Source: Phoronis australis (lineage: Eukaryota > Phoronida > Phoronidae). From it: 27,741 nucleotides of DNA. Position numbers and translations under genes: made by a program. Under the pieces are notes generated by a model. It was not told the origin of the DNA. It worked only from the letters and a program-made list of their open reading frames with translations, and searched no databases. The stretch spans positions 3,255-30,995 of the forward strand of contig NMRA01000800.1 of the NCBI GenBank assembly GCA_002633005.1. Direction: 5' to 3'. Positions 11,190 to 20,570 of the stretch are shown here, in pieces; the first letter of the stretch is position 1; every line of letters starts with the position of its first letter.

Positions 11190-11950
11190 GGCTCGGAAGG
11201 CTGTAGCCTTGGTGCGAAGCTGTTTACTAAATTAAATATACAAATTTGCGCCATTGTGGGTAAAAACTGACCGAATAAAATCTTCCTAGAGTAAACTAAA
11301 TTATTTACCAGCGTTGCAAAAAATGGTTTTCTACAATTATTCTGCTGCTAAAGTTATGTTGTGATCTTATGCGTCGACTTTCGCCCCAATGAAATATTGC
11401 GTCACCTTTTAGCCAGTTTCTTTTTCCCAGATTCTTCAATCAAACGTTCTCCCTCGAGGTTACGTAAACGTCACAACAAATGATCAGAATTGGTTTCACT
11501 TCATTATATGTTTTTGGAATTTTGATATCAGTGAACCGAATTTTAGAACAAATTTTGCTGAGATGTGTTCATCATCTAATGGGAGATGTTGAAAACATTT
11601 TGGAAGTGGCGCGTGTCACAATGAACTTTTTTCAAAACGACGATATACGTTTTTTCGTTAAAAAGGCAGAGAATTACGCAAGAAGATGACGTCGGATGTT
11701 TCTCACTTAAACGGCCGTAACGGGCAACTTGAATGCCAATTGACTTCCAGATTTTGCATGCACACCCGCCAGTCTTGAGCTCATGTTGATACAAGCTTTT
11801 CGACGAGGTGACAAACGTAACTATCCGGGCTGTGTGAAGTATCGAGGTCTGTTTGGTCTCAATAAGCAGTGGCACCTTGCTGTATTTTGAAAATAGTCTT
11901 CATGCAACTAGCTGGCTACATAGGAAGGCTCTAGTTTCGAAAAGATGTTT
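11190..11950 (+). repeat. Dispersed repeat X, copy 1 (inside the 5.17-kb element)
   Basis: Aligns in inverted orientation with 14400-16350. Shared words include GTGGGTAAAAACTGACC-AATAAAAT, TGAAATATTGCGTCACCT against AGAAATATTGCGTCACCT, and CCGGGCTGTGTGAA. It is uninterrupted here, whereas the other copy carries an extra ~1.2 kb. A 69-codon frame at 11480-11689 and the matching minus-strand frame of the other copy share the ends EQILLR and KAENYA, so a remnant of coding sequence is possible, but I do not recognise it. Confidence 0.65.
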
Positions 11951-12636
11951 TACTGCGAAAGTGACAACAATTTCTGAATGATGATGGATGATGGATGACA
12001 CTATAAACCGATCAGTCTTCCGTTTTCATGCGCCCATGATTTAATATCGGCGCTATGTTCAAACCATTGTTTATGTTGTTTCTAAAATAAAATTGGGTTC
12101 TATTGCTGTACCAACATATTAAGAAATTATACAGAAATAAGCAATAATTATCTGTGGTAAATCGCAATATACAGCGTGATGAAGTGATCATCAAGAGCAA
12201 TAACGGATGAGCGCAAATGCGTGATGCTTGTTGAGCATTCCGCTGCATGAAAACACTTGAGGTCGTGTATTGAGTGTTGTATTCTGATTGTTATGCAATT
12301 TTACTGTAAATTTCAAATTTCGTGCTTGTTTTTGTGCAAAATGTACTGTATAAAAAGTCTCATATCTAAATTTAGAAATTATGCTTCCGCGATATCACTT
12401 AACGTTTGATTTTACCACGCCGTCATTAATTCAACATAAAGTTTTAGGCTGGTGTAATGTCACGCACTTCGTATTTGTAGGTTGATTCGATTTTATTTCC
12501 TTTCAATAGTTGAACAAAACTTTATAAACCGATGTCAAGACCTGAGTTGCCAGTGGTGAACGAACAGCGAACAGTAAAATGTTTGTTTGGCCAAAGTTCA
12601 CCCGTTAAGTCATAAAATGGTAATTGCCGACCAAGG
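11951..12636. other. Interior of the 5.17-kb element, right part
   Basis: No gene recognised. A short GATGGAT repeat lies at about 11979-11998. The rest is AT-rich unique-looking sequence. Confidence 0.4.
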
Positions 12637-12829
12637 ACACGCTTAATCCGAATTGGTCGTCTATGCTAGGCGACCACTTAGCCGACTCAAGTGCCGACCA
12701 CAGAGGCGACTCAGTAGACGGCTCCTAGCCGACCGTTGTTGGTCGGCTGCTGGTCGGCTAGACGACCGGTCGACGGCCGGTCGTCGACCAATTTCCGACC
12801 GGTCGGCCAAAAATTCGTGATGTGTGCTG
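12637..12829 (-). repeat. Right terminal inverted repeat and GGTCGGC subterminal array
   Basis: Mirror of the left end: 12759-12829 is the inverted copy of 7658-7728. Inside it lies a less conserved array with GCCGACC in both orientations (for example GGTCGGCTGCTGGTCGGCTA at 12741-12760) and relatives GGCGACC and GGCGACT. The array order differs from the left end, so only the outer 71 bp is a true inverted repeat. A 63-codon Arg/Ser-rich frame across it is a by-product of the repeat. Confidence 0.75.
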
Positions 12830-12831
12830 TA

Positions 12832-13639
12832 GCATAAGGTACGACATGGCATTTTGAAACTGGCAACTATGAATGCTTCTTACCCTATTGGATTATTGAA
12901 ATTATTCAATATCTAAACAAAAATTGTGTCATGTGGTTGAAAATTATAGACACGTCGAGTTTTTGGGCAAAAAGATAGTTTTTACGGTTGATGGAAAAAG
13001 AAATATTACACTCGTCCCAGGTTGATGACACAGGCAAAACCTCTTGAAAATTTTGTCAAAATCCCCAGGCTTGCCAAATTTTACACTGGTGCAGACCTTA
13101 TTGTCAGAGAGAACATGACAGACCAGGTACATTTGTAGCTGATACAAGTTTTGGCATGTGAAGAACTTTAAATTTTTGAGACAAGGGCTGCAAACAAACT
13201 CAAAAGTCATTATACAACAAGTTTAGCCTAACTGCAAATTAGCAACAATATCAAATGATTAAAACACGCATGCTTGACAACGCATGAGGAATTTGAAGTA
13301 TTAGCTTTCATGAATTTCTCTCCTCGGAAATTGCAAGAGATGCAAAGATATCAAAGATATTTATTCAGTCACAAATGTGTGATTGGGTGGGGCTTACCAA
13401 TTGATCAAACACCGAAGCATGGATCTCAGCATTTCTTATTGCCTGTACTACTGTGGCACCATCCTCATCAGAGTTTGAACTTCATGCTCTGCCCTCCTGT
13501 GGATACATTCTTTGCCTGTCTATCCGATCTTCTTGTCCATTTACGTGCACAAAAAGTCCCCCTCTCGTTGGATACCGGCTTGCAGTTTTCACAATGGGAA
13601 ATCAGTTAATGAATATAAATACGTTAAAGTGATGTGCGT
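12832..13639 (+). repeat. Tandem unit 2, remainder of 'start' block and following spacer
   Basis: GCATAAGGTACGACATGGCATTTTG and the following GGCAACTATGAATGCTTCTTACCCT-TTGGAT match 16616-16680 and 23983-24050. After about 12900 the similarity fades. An ankyrin exon would be expected before 13640 but none is visible. Two frames there, 88 codons on the minus strand (12944-13210) and 111 on the plus strand (13274-13609), read like possible protein but match nothing I know. Confidence 0.6.
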
Positions 13640-14060
13640 AACATTTTCTTTTTTCCGCTAGGCCAAGCTTGTTCTGAACCCAGTCTAAGCAAGAGATGAT
13701 TGTGGTGCCGATAATGGGGATTTGGAGACATTGTTTTGCTGCATTACGCTCTCTAAATAATAAGTAATGATTAACATGATTGTGACAGTCAAGACCAATG
13801 TAAATTGGGAAAATGTATCTAAAATAGGCATAATCAATAGAATAAGGGTTGATCTAAAGCCCCTCAAACCCCTCGAAGCCCACACCCCAAACCCCTTCGA
13901 TCCACGACGCCCTCGACCCCCTGCGAACAACCCCCTCGACCCAGTCTACGCAAGCTCGACTGGATCTGAGCATAGAACAAGCGATGATTTGCAGGACCAA
14001 CGAGTCTTGCTGTGAGCTCGGCGTGCATTTTCCTGTTTTTGTTTTGCAATTGAGAGAATT
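13640..14060 (+). repeat. Tandem-unit 'end' block, unit 2
   Basis: Best match to 25320-25675: ATTAACATGATTGTGACAGT followed by CAAG-CCAATGTAAATT-GG, then a C-rich tract (CCCCTCGACCCAGTCTACGC), then GAACGAGTCT-GCTGTG and TTTTTCCTGTTTTT. Non-coding. The open frames seen across it on both strands come from the C-rich composition. Confidence 0.75.
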
Positions 14061-14936
14061 GATTCGGCAAGTTCGAAAACCAAAAAGTACAGAAAAAAAC
14101 TGCACCATGTCAATTCAAAGACCTACCAACATTACAGGTAGTATCGTTCCGGGCAGAGTGTAATCGTCTCGTCTGCTCTTTAGTGAATTCCATATTCGAG
14201 CTAGTTTTGGATATGTGCAAAAAGATCACGAATATTTTTTCCAGTGAATACAGTTTGAAAAATATAAAGTGAGCTAAAAAGTATTCCAGTTATTTTTAGT
14301 ATTTTGTAATGCAGTATACCTCACAAAAATATAATGAAAATGTGAAATTATGTGTATACACGTTAATATACTCTCTCCTTAAGTTCAGTGCAGCATGGCT
14401 GATGGTAGTCGCTCTTGGAACTATTTCCCAGGCAGCCTGGAAGCATTAGGAAGGCTATCGTCAAAATACAGCTAGATTGTGTGCTGAGTCCCCTTAGACC
14501 CCGAAAATTCACACAGCCCGGGTAGTTCTCCTCGTGACCTCGTCCTTAAACTTACATGTAAATCAGCACGTAAGTCGAACGACCGGCGGTGGTGCTTGCA
14601 AAATCAACTAGTCAACCGAGACTCAGCTTGGGTGAAGCCGTCTTCAAGTGAAAAACAATCTGATCAGCGTCATTTGCTTGCATAATTCTCCGCCTTTTGC
14701 ACAAACAAAAATAACCGTTTTAAAACAGTGCGCACGTGATAGGTGCACGTACCATTTCTCAAGCGGCAGCTTCGCAGCAAAATTTGTTCTGAAATCTGGT
14801 TTGTACCCAAATCGTGGACGAGAACAAAAATTGATTGAAGAATCAAAGAAAAGAAACTGAGGTGACGCAATATTTCTTAGCTCCGAAAATCGACGCAAAA
14901 GATCGCAGCACAATTTTAGAAACCGAACTAGAAAGA

Positions 14937-14959
14937 TTATTGTCACGGCGTGACAATAA
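14937..14959. repeat. 23-base near-perfect palindrome
   Basis: TTATTGTCACG, one central G, then CGTGACAATAA: 11-bp arms without mismatch. It lies just outside the left edge of the insert into repeat X. Confidence 0.8.
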
Positions 14960-15365
14960 CGGACTCTGCGCGTGCGTATTACTGGAATTATTATGGAAAG
15001 TTACTGACAGCAACAAATTTACCAACATGGAAAGGAATTCTTTAAAATTGTAGAAGAAATTACACATTAATTTTTTGATGACCCTTCCACTAATTGACCT
15101 CTTCCGTTGCATTATGAGCCCCGATGAGGGAGTAATTGTTAACTCGATTAAAAGTGTGGTTAATGCTAAAAATCACAAATGTTTTACTTTAAGCACTTCA
15201 GAATACAAGATGAATGAATTGGTCAAACTTTCAGATGAAAAATGCACCCAATAACCCAAAGGGTACACCAAATGACCCGAAAATTTAGAATTCAAACTCA
15301 ATCGCACTTAGTAAACAGATTTGTAATTTTGAAGTCTCTGACTCAAAATTTTAGTTTGCACTCAA

Positions 15366-15378
15366 TGACCTTTGACCT
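15366..15378 (-). promoter_or_regulatory. DR1-type nuclear-receptor half-site pair, copy 1
   Basis: TGACCTTTGACCT, on the minus strand two AGGTCA half-sites spaced by one base. This is the consensus for RXR heterodimers and HNF4-type receptors. Whether it is used is unknown. Confidence 0.4.
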
Positions 15379-15789
15379 ATTTTTTCTGATTGGTTAGGCC
15401 TATTGCGAAGTAAAGTTGGGTATTTAATTGGCATGTTGACTTACACCACTGTGTTGAAATTGAAAAGAATTCCTTGAAAAATGTAAGAGATATACATGTA
15501 ACATTTTGAACGTTACATGACCTTTGCACTAATTGACCTTATCCGGTGCATTTTAAGTATCTTTAGGAGAATTATTGCAAAGCCCATGGAAAATGTGTTT
15601 AACGCTGAGAAGCACAGTTGTCTAACGGTTGACACATCAGAATACTTGCTGATTGAAAAGGTCAAATGCACCTAATGACCCCATGCTTGCACTAAATGAC
15701 TTGAAACTTTGGATTCCGATTTGATTTACCTGTGGCAATCAGACCTGTCAATTTGAAGTGTCTAGCTCAAAATTTTAGTTTGCACCTAA

Positions 15790-15802
15790 TGACCTTTGAC
15801 CT
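15790..15802 (-). promoter_or_regulatory. DR1-type nuclear-receptor half-site pair, copy 2
   Basis: Identical 13-mer to that at 15366, in the equivalent place of the next tandem unit. Flanking bases AA before and ATT after are also kept. Confidence 0.4.
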
Positions 15803-16092
15803 ATTCCACCTGATTGGATGACCCGATTACTTAGAAAAGTAAATTTTTAAATTGTCATGTTGACTTATACCTGTGCACCGAATTTGAAAAAGATAGCTTT
15901 AAAACTGAAGGAGGAGTAGCATTTTGAAAATTAAATGACCTTTGCACCAAACGACCTCTTCCGTGCAATATGGAATATGATTATATAACCAATCAAAATT
16001 TACATTTATATACTGTCAAAAGTCATATGGTGAATTTAAAGACCGTATCTGCACCCAATTTGGAGTTATTAAGCCTCAAAGTTGGTCGGAAA

Positions 16093-16135
16093 AAGAATAA
16101 GAATAAGAATAAGAATAAGAAGAATAAAAATAAAA
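16093..16135 (+). repeat. AAGAAT microsatellite
   Basis: Four to five AAGAAT units running into AAGAAGAATAAAAATAAAA. It ends the third, truncated copy of the 430-bp tandem repeat. Confidence 0.85.
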
Positions 16136-16504
16136 TTGAAGAAAACCCAGGAACAACAGTACTCTGCGCTTACACGCGCAGAGTAATAACACTAGAGCGC
16201 TTATGTTTCCGATAACAGCTTATTATTTAATTTACTCAAAGGAGAGTGCATTTTGATTACACTAATTTTGGGTCACATTTTATTTGGTCAGTTTTTACCC
16301 ACGTCTGCGCAAAGCTGTATATTTAGAATACAGCTCTGCACCAAAGCTAACTGCTTCCATGACAACGACAGTGAACTCACAATTCGCTATTTCTTACGCC
16401 ACTTTCTGTTTTTACCATCGGTCTTGAGCCAGATCAAATTCGTGTAGTCAAGTCTTATGGTATAGTCACTCGATAGTGATATACTAAAATTAGGATATGT
16501 GTCT

Positions 16505-17090
16505 ATATCTGTCTCAGCAGGCCGTGGGTCAAAAGGGTTGTGCTTTATGGGTCATGGGGTTTGTGGGTCGAAGGGGTTGTGGAATGTGGGGAACGAGCGG
16601 GTTTTGCTACATTCCGAATAATGCCCTACATGGCATTTTTGATCTGGCAACTACGAATACTGCTTACGCTTTTGGATTACAATAGACACATAATAACCCA
16701 GTGTCAGAGGTTTTATTGCCAGCTTCTTTGGGTTTGGGGAGAAGTGAGCGAAGATGGGTGGCAATGATAACCGCTTCTCATTAGTAGCAGTGATTTCTGC
16801 CATTTAAGATACTACTCAGTTTATTTGTCGTTTAACGTTGACCCTCTTCACTGTTTGCATGGTAAAATTCAGTTAACTACAAAAGAAGGGAGGGATATAG
16901 TATCCATTGCAACTACAGTCTCTTTGTTGATAGGCCTCTGAGTCAACCTGTGTTGGATAGCCTGCTTGAGCAACACAATATTGAACAACATGACTTGCGT
17001 GCACCACCCGTTACCATGGTGGCTTTCATATCCCCGATAATGAAGCAATGAGTGAACTTCTAGAATTACCTTGATTTTTGCAGAAGATTA
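16505..17090 (+). repeat. Tandem-unit 'start' block, unit 3, with G-rich leader
   Basis: From 16605 on it aligns with 23975-24330: GACACA-AATAACCCAGTGTCAGAGG against GACACCCCACTGTCAGGAG, ATGGTAAAATTCAGT, CCATTGCAACTAC-GTCTC-TTGTT and AACACAAT-TTG--CAACATGA. Just before it (16505-16600) is a G-rich tract (GGGTCGAAGGGGTTGTGG) that is the reverse complement of the C-rich tract in the end blocks, which suggests a rearrangement. No ankyrin exon is found in the following kilobase. Confidence 0.7.
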
Positions 17091-19332
17091 AAATCGAGTT
17101 TTGCGAAACACCTATAGACGATCAAATTAAACAAATGTGTAGTGAATCAAATAAATGACGGGAAGTAATTAATGAAACAAATACACTGTGAGCCAAAATG
17201 ATATATCAGTGGAAATAATAATTTGACACTCGATATTTTAATAAAACTGTTTTGTAATAGTATTTAATAAATGATTGGTTTAATGGGAAGTCAACACAAA
17301 TATCCTGTATAAAGGCATGATGGATTCTGAAAAAAACAAATAGCATGGACCAATGCTACTGTACACACATACTTGTCAATGGTTTAAACATTCATTAAAT
17401 GTCCAATACTCGGCATACTTCATAAAGTAAAGACCTCATGTATCACTTCCTATTCCCATTATGTGTTTTCTCTCATTGCATGAAATAAACCTGCTTTTGA
17501 TATTCTAAAATTGCTGCTTTCGGTACGCAAAAACGTGACATTTTCTTCGTAAACATTTGAAAGCCTATGAATAAGTGCAAAAACGGTGACTTGTGTATGA
17601 GAGCCACACTATAGGGACACATACACAAAGTTTTAAGCTGATTTTTCATTTCTTTTCATTTTCTCGGGGAATACCCCGTAATAGAGAGTTTCTGTGGATA
17701 CATACATGTACATGTATAGTGACTCCCACAAGTGCATGTACATGTAGTATGCTGATGATATTGCAGATATTGCAAGTGCACCAAGACGGTTGTTACAACG
17801 AAAAAAATTGATTAAACAAAATTATGAGGTTCAGAAACTGGGATCATCTACAGAGCGTTAAAAGTTGTCGCGTAATCTCCAAGTTGAGTTTAAGATGATC
17901 ACGAAACAGCAACCTGGGGGACTTATGCTAAACATTTTCTAGGGGTCCAGCATAAAGTGGATAATATCGAAGAGATTCTCCCTGTACTAAAATTTTGTGC
18001 TTTAAAAAATGAGAGACAAGGGGAGAGGAGAGCAAGAGGTAGAGGGAGAAGAAGAAGGATAGGGAGACAAGTTTATTCACAACAGACCTTCTTTCAAGCA
18101 AGTCTCATTCAACGACAAAATACTTTGTACCCTCTTAAGCTGCACAAATATTTTCATAAATTGCCGCGCAACCTGTCTAGTCTCGCTGTCTAATTCGCAC
18201 ATGAGACTTAAAAGACTCAACTTAGATTAATAGGTATTAATATGTGTGACGCTACGTAAATATAGGTTATACAACGTTCGTGTTTGTACCAGTGGTTATT
18301 ATATCGAGGTTCGTGATATGCAAACGTATTTGAACGAGGGCGAAGCACCGTTGATGATTCTTTAAAGAAGCGGGTTTACACAGATTGCTCGACTTGTTTT
18401 TGTGTCGTTTGTCATCTTTTATCAAGGATGATCGCAGATCCCGTGACACGTATACGTGCATGCAATATTTTAATGAATGGAGTTTTTTGCTGCCTGCATG
18501 AGGAGGCAGTTTAAGTTGTGTCTTACACCAGCCACAGGCTTGGGATGCATGCATACATGTATCTGCTATTTTCGGTAATTTCGTCAGTTTGAGCTATATT
18601 ATTTCTTAGTTAAAGTTTGCTTACTATTCGAACGATTTTTCTTGACTTTGTTGAGTAATATCTGTGCAGGACACCCAGACGCTGTGGCTGATGCACGTTT
18701 AGATGCTTCTTCAAAATGATTCTTGCGCGCGGTTCTTATCATTTTTAGATAAAAAGTATTCCGAAGTTTATTGTAAAATTGACAAAAATACAGTGTTTAC
18801 AGAAAATGCAGTTTTGCTTTTGGACTCGACGTATTTTGAATGTTTTGAGAACGAATTTAAAAGTTGACTCATATTTGACCGTAAAGAACCTCAACTGGTG
18901 TAGTGCAATCGGTGACCAAAAGGAGGCATGCATTTGTAATGTATATTGCTTTCCTAATCCCAAATATATTGTGGCAAGTTCGAGATTTTTTGTGATTTAA
19001 GTGTTCTACCCTGGTACAAAATTTCACGGTCTATTAAGAAACATTGGCAACGATATTTTTATTTCATTTTTTGTTTAGTTTCCAGTACTCATGTCATCAT
19101 ATTGGCATCAAAAAATATTCCGCACGGAGCTCAACCCAAAGTGATTCAACACGCGATGAATACGGAAAATCCATACTCAACCAGCGTTGAATACAGAAAA
19201 GTAGTTCTTCCATATCAAATCTTACAATACAACCCGTACTTCATGGCCATACTATCACGCGCATAGGATAAGTATGTTTATACCACAATAGTAGCCTCGA
19301 ATGGCAGGTACAACCGTGTAATAACCCATAAA
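17091..19332. other. Unassigned stretch with ACATGT repeats and a purine tract
   Basis: No gene seen. ACATGTACATGTA-type words cluster at 17701-17748. A purine-rich tract covers about 18005-18073 (GAGAGACAAGGGGAGAGGAG and on). The frames of 95 codons (18267-18554, minus) and 78 codons (17957-18193, plus) are without recognisable domains. The 'end' block of unit 3 should fall near here but is not seen. Confidence 0.45.
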
Positions 19333-19354
19333 GTTATCTCACTAGTGAGATAAC
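19333..19354. repeat. Perfect 22-bp palindrome
   Basis: GTTATCTCACT followed directly by its reverse complement AGTGAGATAAC, with no loop. It lies five bases from the 3' end of the tRNA-like sequence (minus strand) and may be part of the same repeat. Confidence 0.85.
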
Positions 19355-19359
19355 GTTTT

Positions 19360-19432
19360 GGCGCCGAGGACGGAGTCGAACCCGCGCCTCAACAGTTTTG
19401 AGTCGCCGACTTTATCACTACACCACTGAGTG
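19360..19432 (-). pseudogene. tRNA-like sequence (tRNA pseudogene or SINE head)
   Basis: On the minus strand there is a near-consensus RNA polymerase III A box, TGGTGTAGTGA (19415-19425), and a perfect B box, GGTTCGACTCC (19372-19382), about 32 bp apart, followed by CTCGGCGCCA at the 3' end. The anticodon arm is poor (CGAC...GTTG around an eight-base loop), the T stem has mismatches, and the 5' seven bases do not pair with the 3' acceptor strand. No T-run terminator follows. It therefore does not look like a working tRNA gene. A tRNA-derived SINE head or an old pseudogene fits best. Confidence 0.6.
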
Positions 19433-20141
19433 GCTGACATCATCAAACGTGAAAATAGAATACTTAAATGAGCACGCGCAACAATCGCATGTTCAGCAAA
19501 GGGCATTGCACCGACACTTATACGCTATGAAAAATAAGACGCATTATTTCCTTAAAAACGATATTTTAATTCGGTGAAATTTTTCTCTCGTGTTCTCTCA
19601 CTTGTAAATCACCGATCTCTAATTTGAATGAAGGTGTCGTGTGGTCGGGATCCTTTGACTTGAGCATTATAGTCAGTTACTAGTGGTAACCTACTTTAGC
19701 AGACGATATATTCCCGGTCGAAGCTTAGCATGATAAAATGTGTAGTAAGCTATAATAGTTGCTAAACCTTAATTTATAGATTCACTTTATTTCTGTTTTG
19801 TTTTATTTTTCAATTGATTTTGAGTAAGAGCATTATTTTACAAAAATATCTCGGCTTTTCTTAAAAGGTCACGACCTCCGACCCCGGGCCTCTGACATTC
19901 TTGTAGGAAGGAGTTACAAAGCCGAGTTGAGTCGAGAAAGGTAGTTCGATTTATTGCAATGTTTCTCGTTCAGTATGTGGCGATAATTCTCCAAAATCCA
20001 CTCGGGCTCTAGATAACGGGGGATAACGACTTCGCCATGCAATAATCTATATATATGTATCGTATATACAGCGTATGTATATAACAACTTCGAAGAGGAC
20101 CAACATACAGTAGAGTGAAATGCATACACAAAGTGTACCGA
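19433..20141. other. Unassigned stretch left of the LTR element
   Basis: No gene seen. A TA-rich patch with ATATATATGTAT and GTATATAC words lies at 20045-20085. Otherwise unremarkable. Confidence 0.4.
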
Positions 20142-20146
20142 GAGTG

Positions 20147-20341
20147 TGTAATGGCTTGTGGAGAGAGGGGTAAAGAAGACTCTTTACTTGAACACCACTT
20201 TATTGCGGACTGACTACTGTTCAACAACATGCATATGAGTCACATTTCTTAGAACTGTTTGGCAAGACTTATATAATAAACTATTCTTATTGTGCCATAT
20301 AAGGTAAGTGTAGTTCCAGTACAAATCACAATACTATTGCA
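20147..20341 (-). repeat. 3' LTR (195 bp)
   Basis: Matches the 5' LTR except for about 9 substitutions, a 4-bp gap and a 25-bp loss. The 25-bp loss lies between two ACATG words, as expected from slippage or microhomology-mediated deletion. Confidence 0.9.
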
Positions 20342-20354
20342 TCCCCTTTTCTTT
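20342..20354 (-). other. Polypurine tract
   Basis: The minus strand reads AAAGAAAAGGGGA directly before the 3' LTR: 13 purines, the expected plus-strand primer of an LTR element. Confidence 0.85.
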
Positions 20355-20570
20355 GAAAAAACAAGAAAGTAGCACTAAGAAACCTAAATTAACAAGTGTT
20401 AACCACGATAAACAAATTACCATCCTAACAGATGTTTCACTCAACAAGACTATCAGTTGAGTGCTAAAATAATAAACAAATAGTATCTAACCATACCATA
20501 ACAGACTAATCAAATCACAAAAGTTGGTATTCTTGCAAACTGATACTCAGCAATACACACTTACTGGCTG

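Larger units (their letters stand above)
7658..12829. mobile_element. 5.17-kb DNA transposon with 71-bp inverted ends at a TA site
   Basis: Ends 7658-7728 and 12759-12829 are inverted copies with about 3 mismatches in 71. The termini start CAGCACACATCACG, giving a TACAG-type end. TA flanks both sides (7656-7657, 12830-12831). The flanking sequence on the two sides joins into one copy of the unit 'start' block (compare 23895-24040), so this is one inserted element rather than two chance copies. Both ends carry subterminal arrays of GCCGACC/GGTCGGC. A decayed Tc1-like transposase lies at 9354-9573 on the plus strand. TA duplication and TACAG ends fit the Tc1/mariner superfamily; the length, the long ends and the arrays are unusual for it. 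The few mismatches between ends suggest a fairly recent insertion, although the internal coding part is dead and at least one other repeat (X, 11190-11950) lies inside. Confidence 0.8.
15079..16090 (+). repeat. Tandem repeat, ~430-bp period, about 2.3 copies
   Basis: Units begin at 15079, 15518 and 15936 with TGACC-TT-CAC-AATTGACCT-TTCCG-TGCA and variants, giving periods of 439 and 418 bp. Shared inner landmarks are CTCAAAATTTTAGTTTGCAC, AATGACCTTTGACCTATT, CTGATTGG, and CATGTTGACTTA. The third copy is cut short by the AAGAAT microsatellite. Confidence 0.8.
14963..16169. mobile_element. Insert of ~1.2 kb within repeat X, bounded by 9-bp direct repeats
   Basis: ACTCTGCGC occurs at 14963-14971 and again at 16161-16169, bracketing sequence absent from the other copy of X. 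This could be a target-site duplication or a terminal repeat of the insert. Near the right edge there is an AAGAAT microsatellite (16093-16135), and ACTCTGCGC at 16161 also forms a 9-bp hairpin with GCGCAGAGT at 16176-16184. There is no coding sequence. The class of element is unknown. Confidence 0.45.
14400..16350 (-). repeat. Dispersed repeat X, copy 2, split by a nested insert
   Basis: The minus strand of 14400-14930 and of 16190-16350 aligns to 11190-11950, in that order. The stretch between about 14960 and 16185 has no counterpart in copy 1 and was therefore inserted. The whole block accounts for the roughly 2 kb of extra distance between tandem units 2 and 3. Confidence 0.65.

Noticed and set aside
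12661-12852. Arg/Ser-rich protein on the minus strand (63 codons)
   Set aside because: It is the translation of the GC-rich subterminal repeat array, with no independent support.
13767-14108. Overlapping frames of 68-84 codons on both strands
   Set aside because: They cover the C-rich tract of a duplicated non-coding block; Pro- or Gly-rich translations follow from composition.
14644-15112. Several overlapping frames of 66-100 codons on both strands
   Set aside because: They lie across repeat X and the edge of its insert. Only a short KAENYA similarity to copy 1 was found, too little to call a gene.
18267-18554. 95-codon minus-strand frame with Cys and His residues
   Set aside because: No zinc-finger spacing and no domain recognised; consistent with chance.
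19360-19432. Functional tRNA gene
   Set aside because: The acceptor stem does not pair, the anticodon loop has a wrong size, and no T-run terminator follows.
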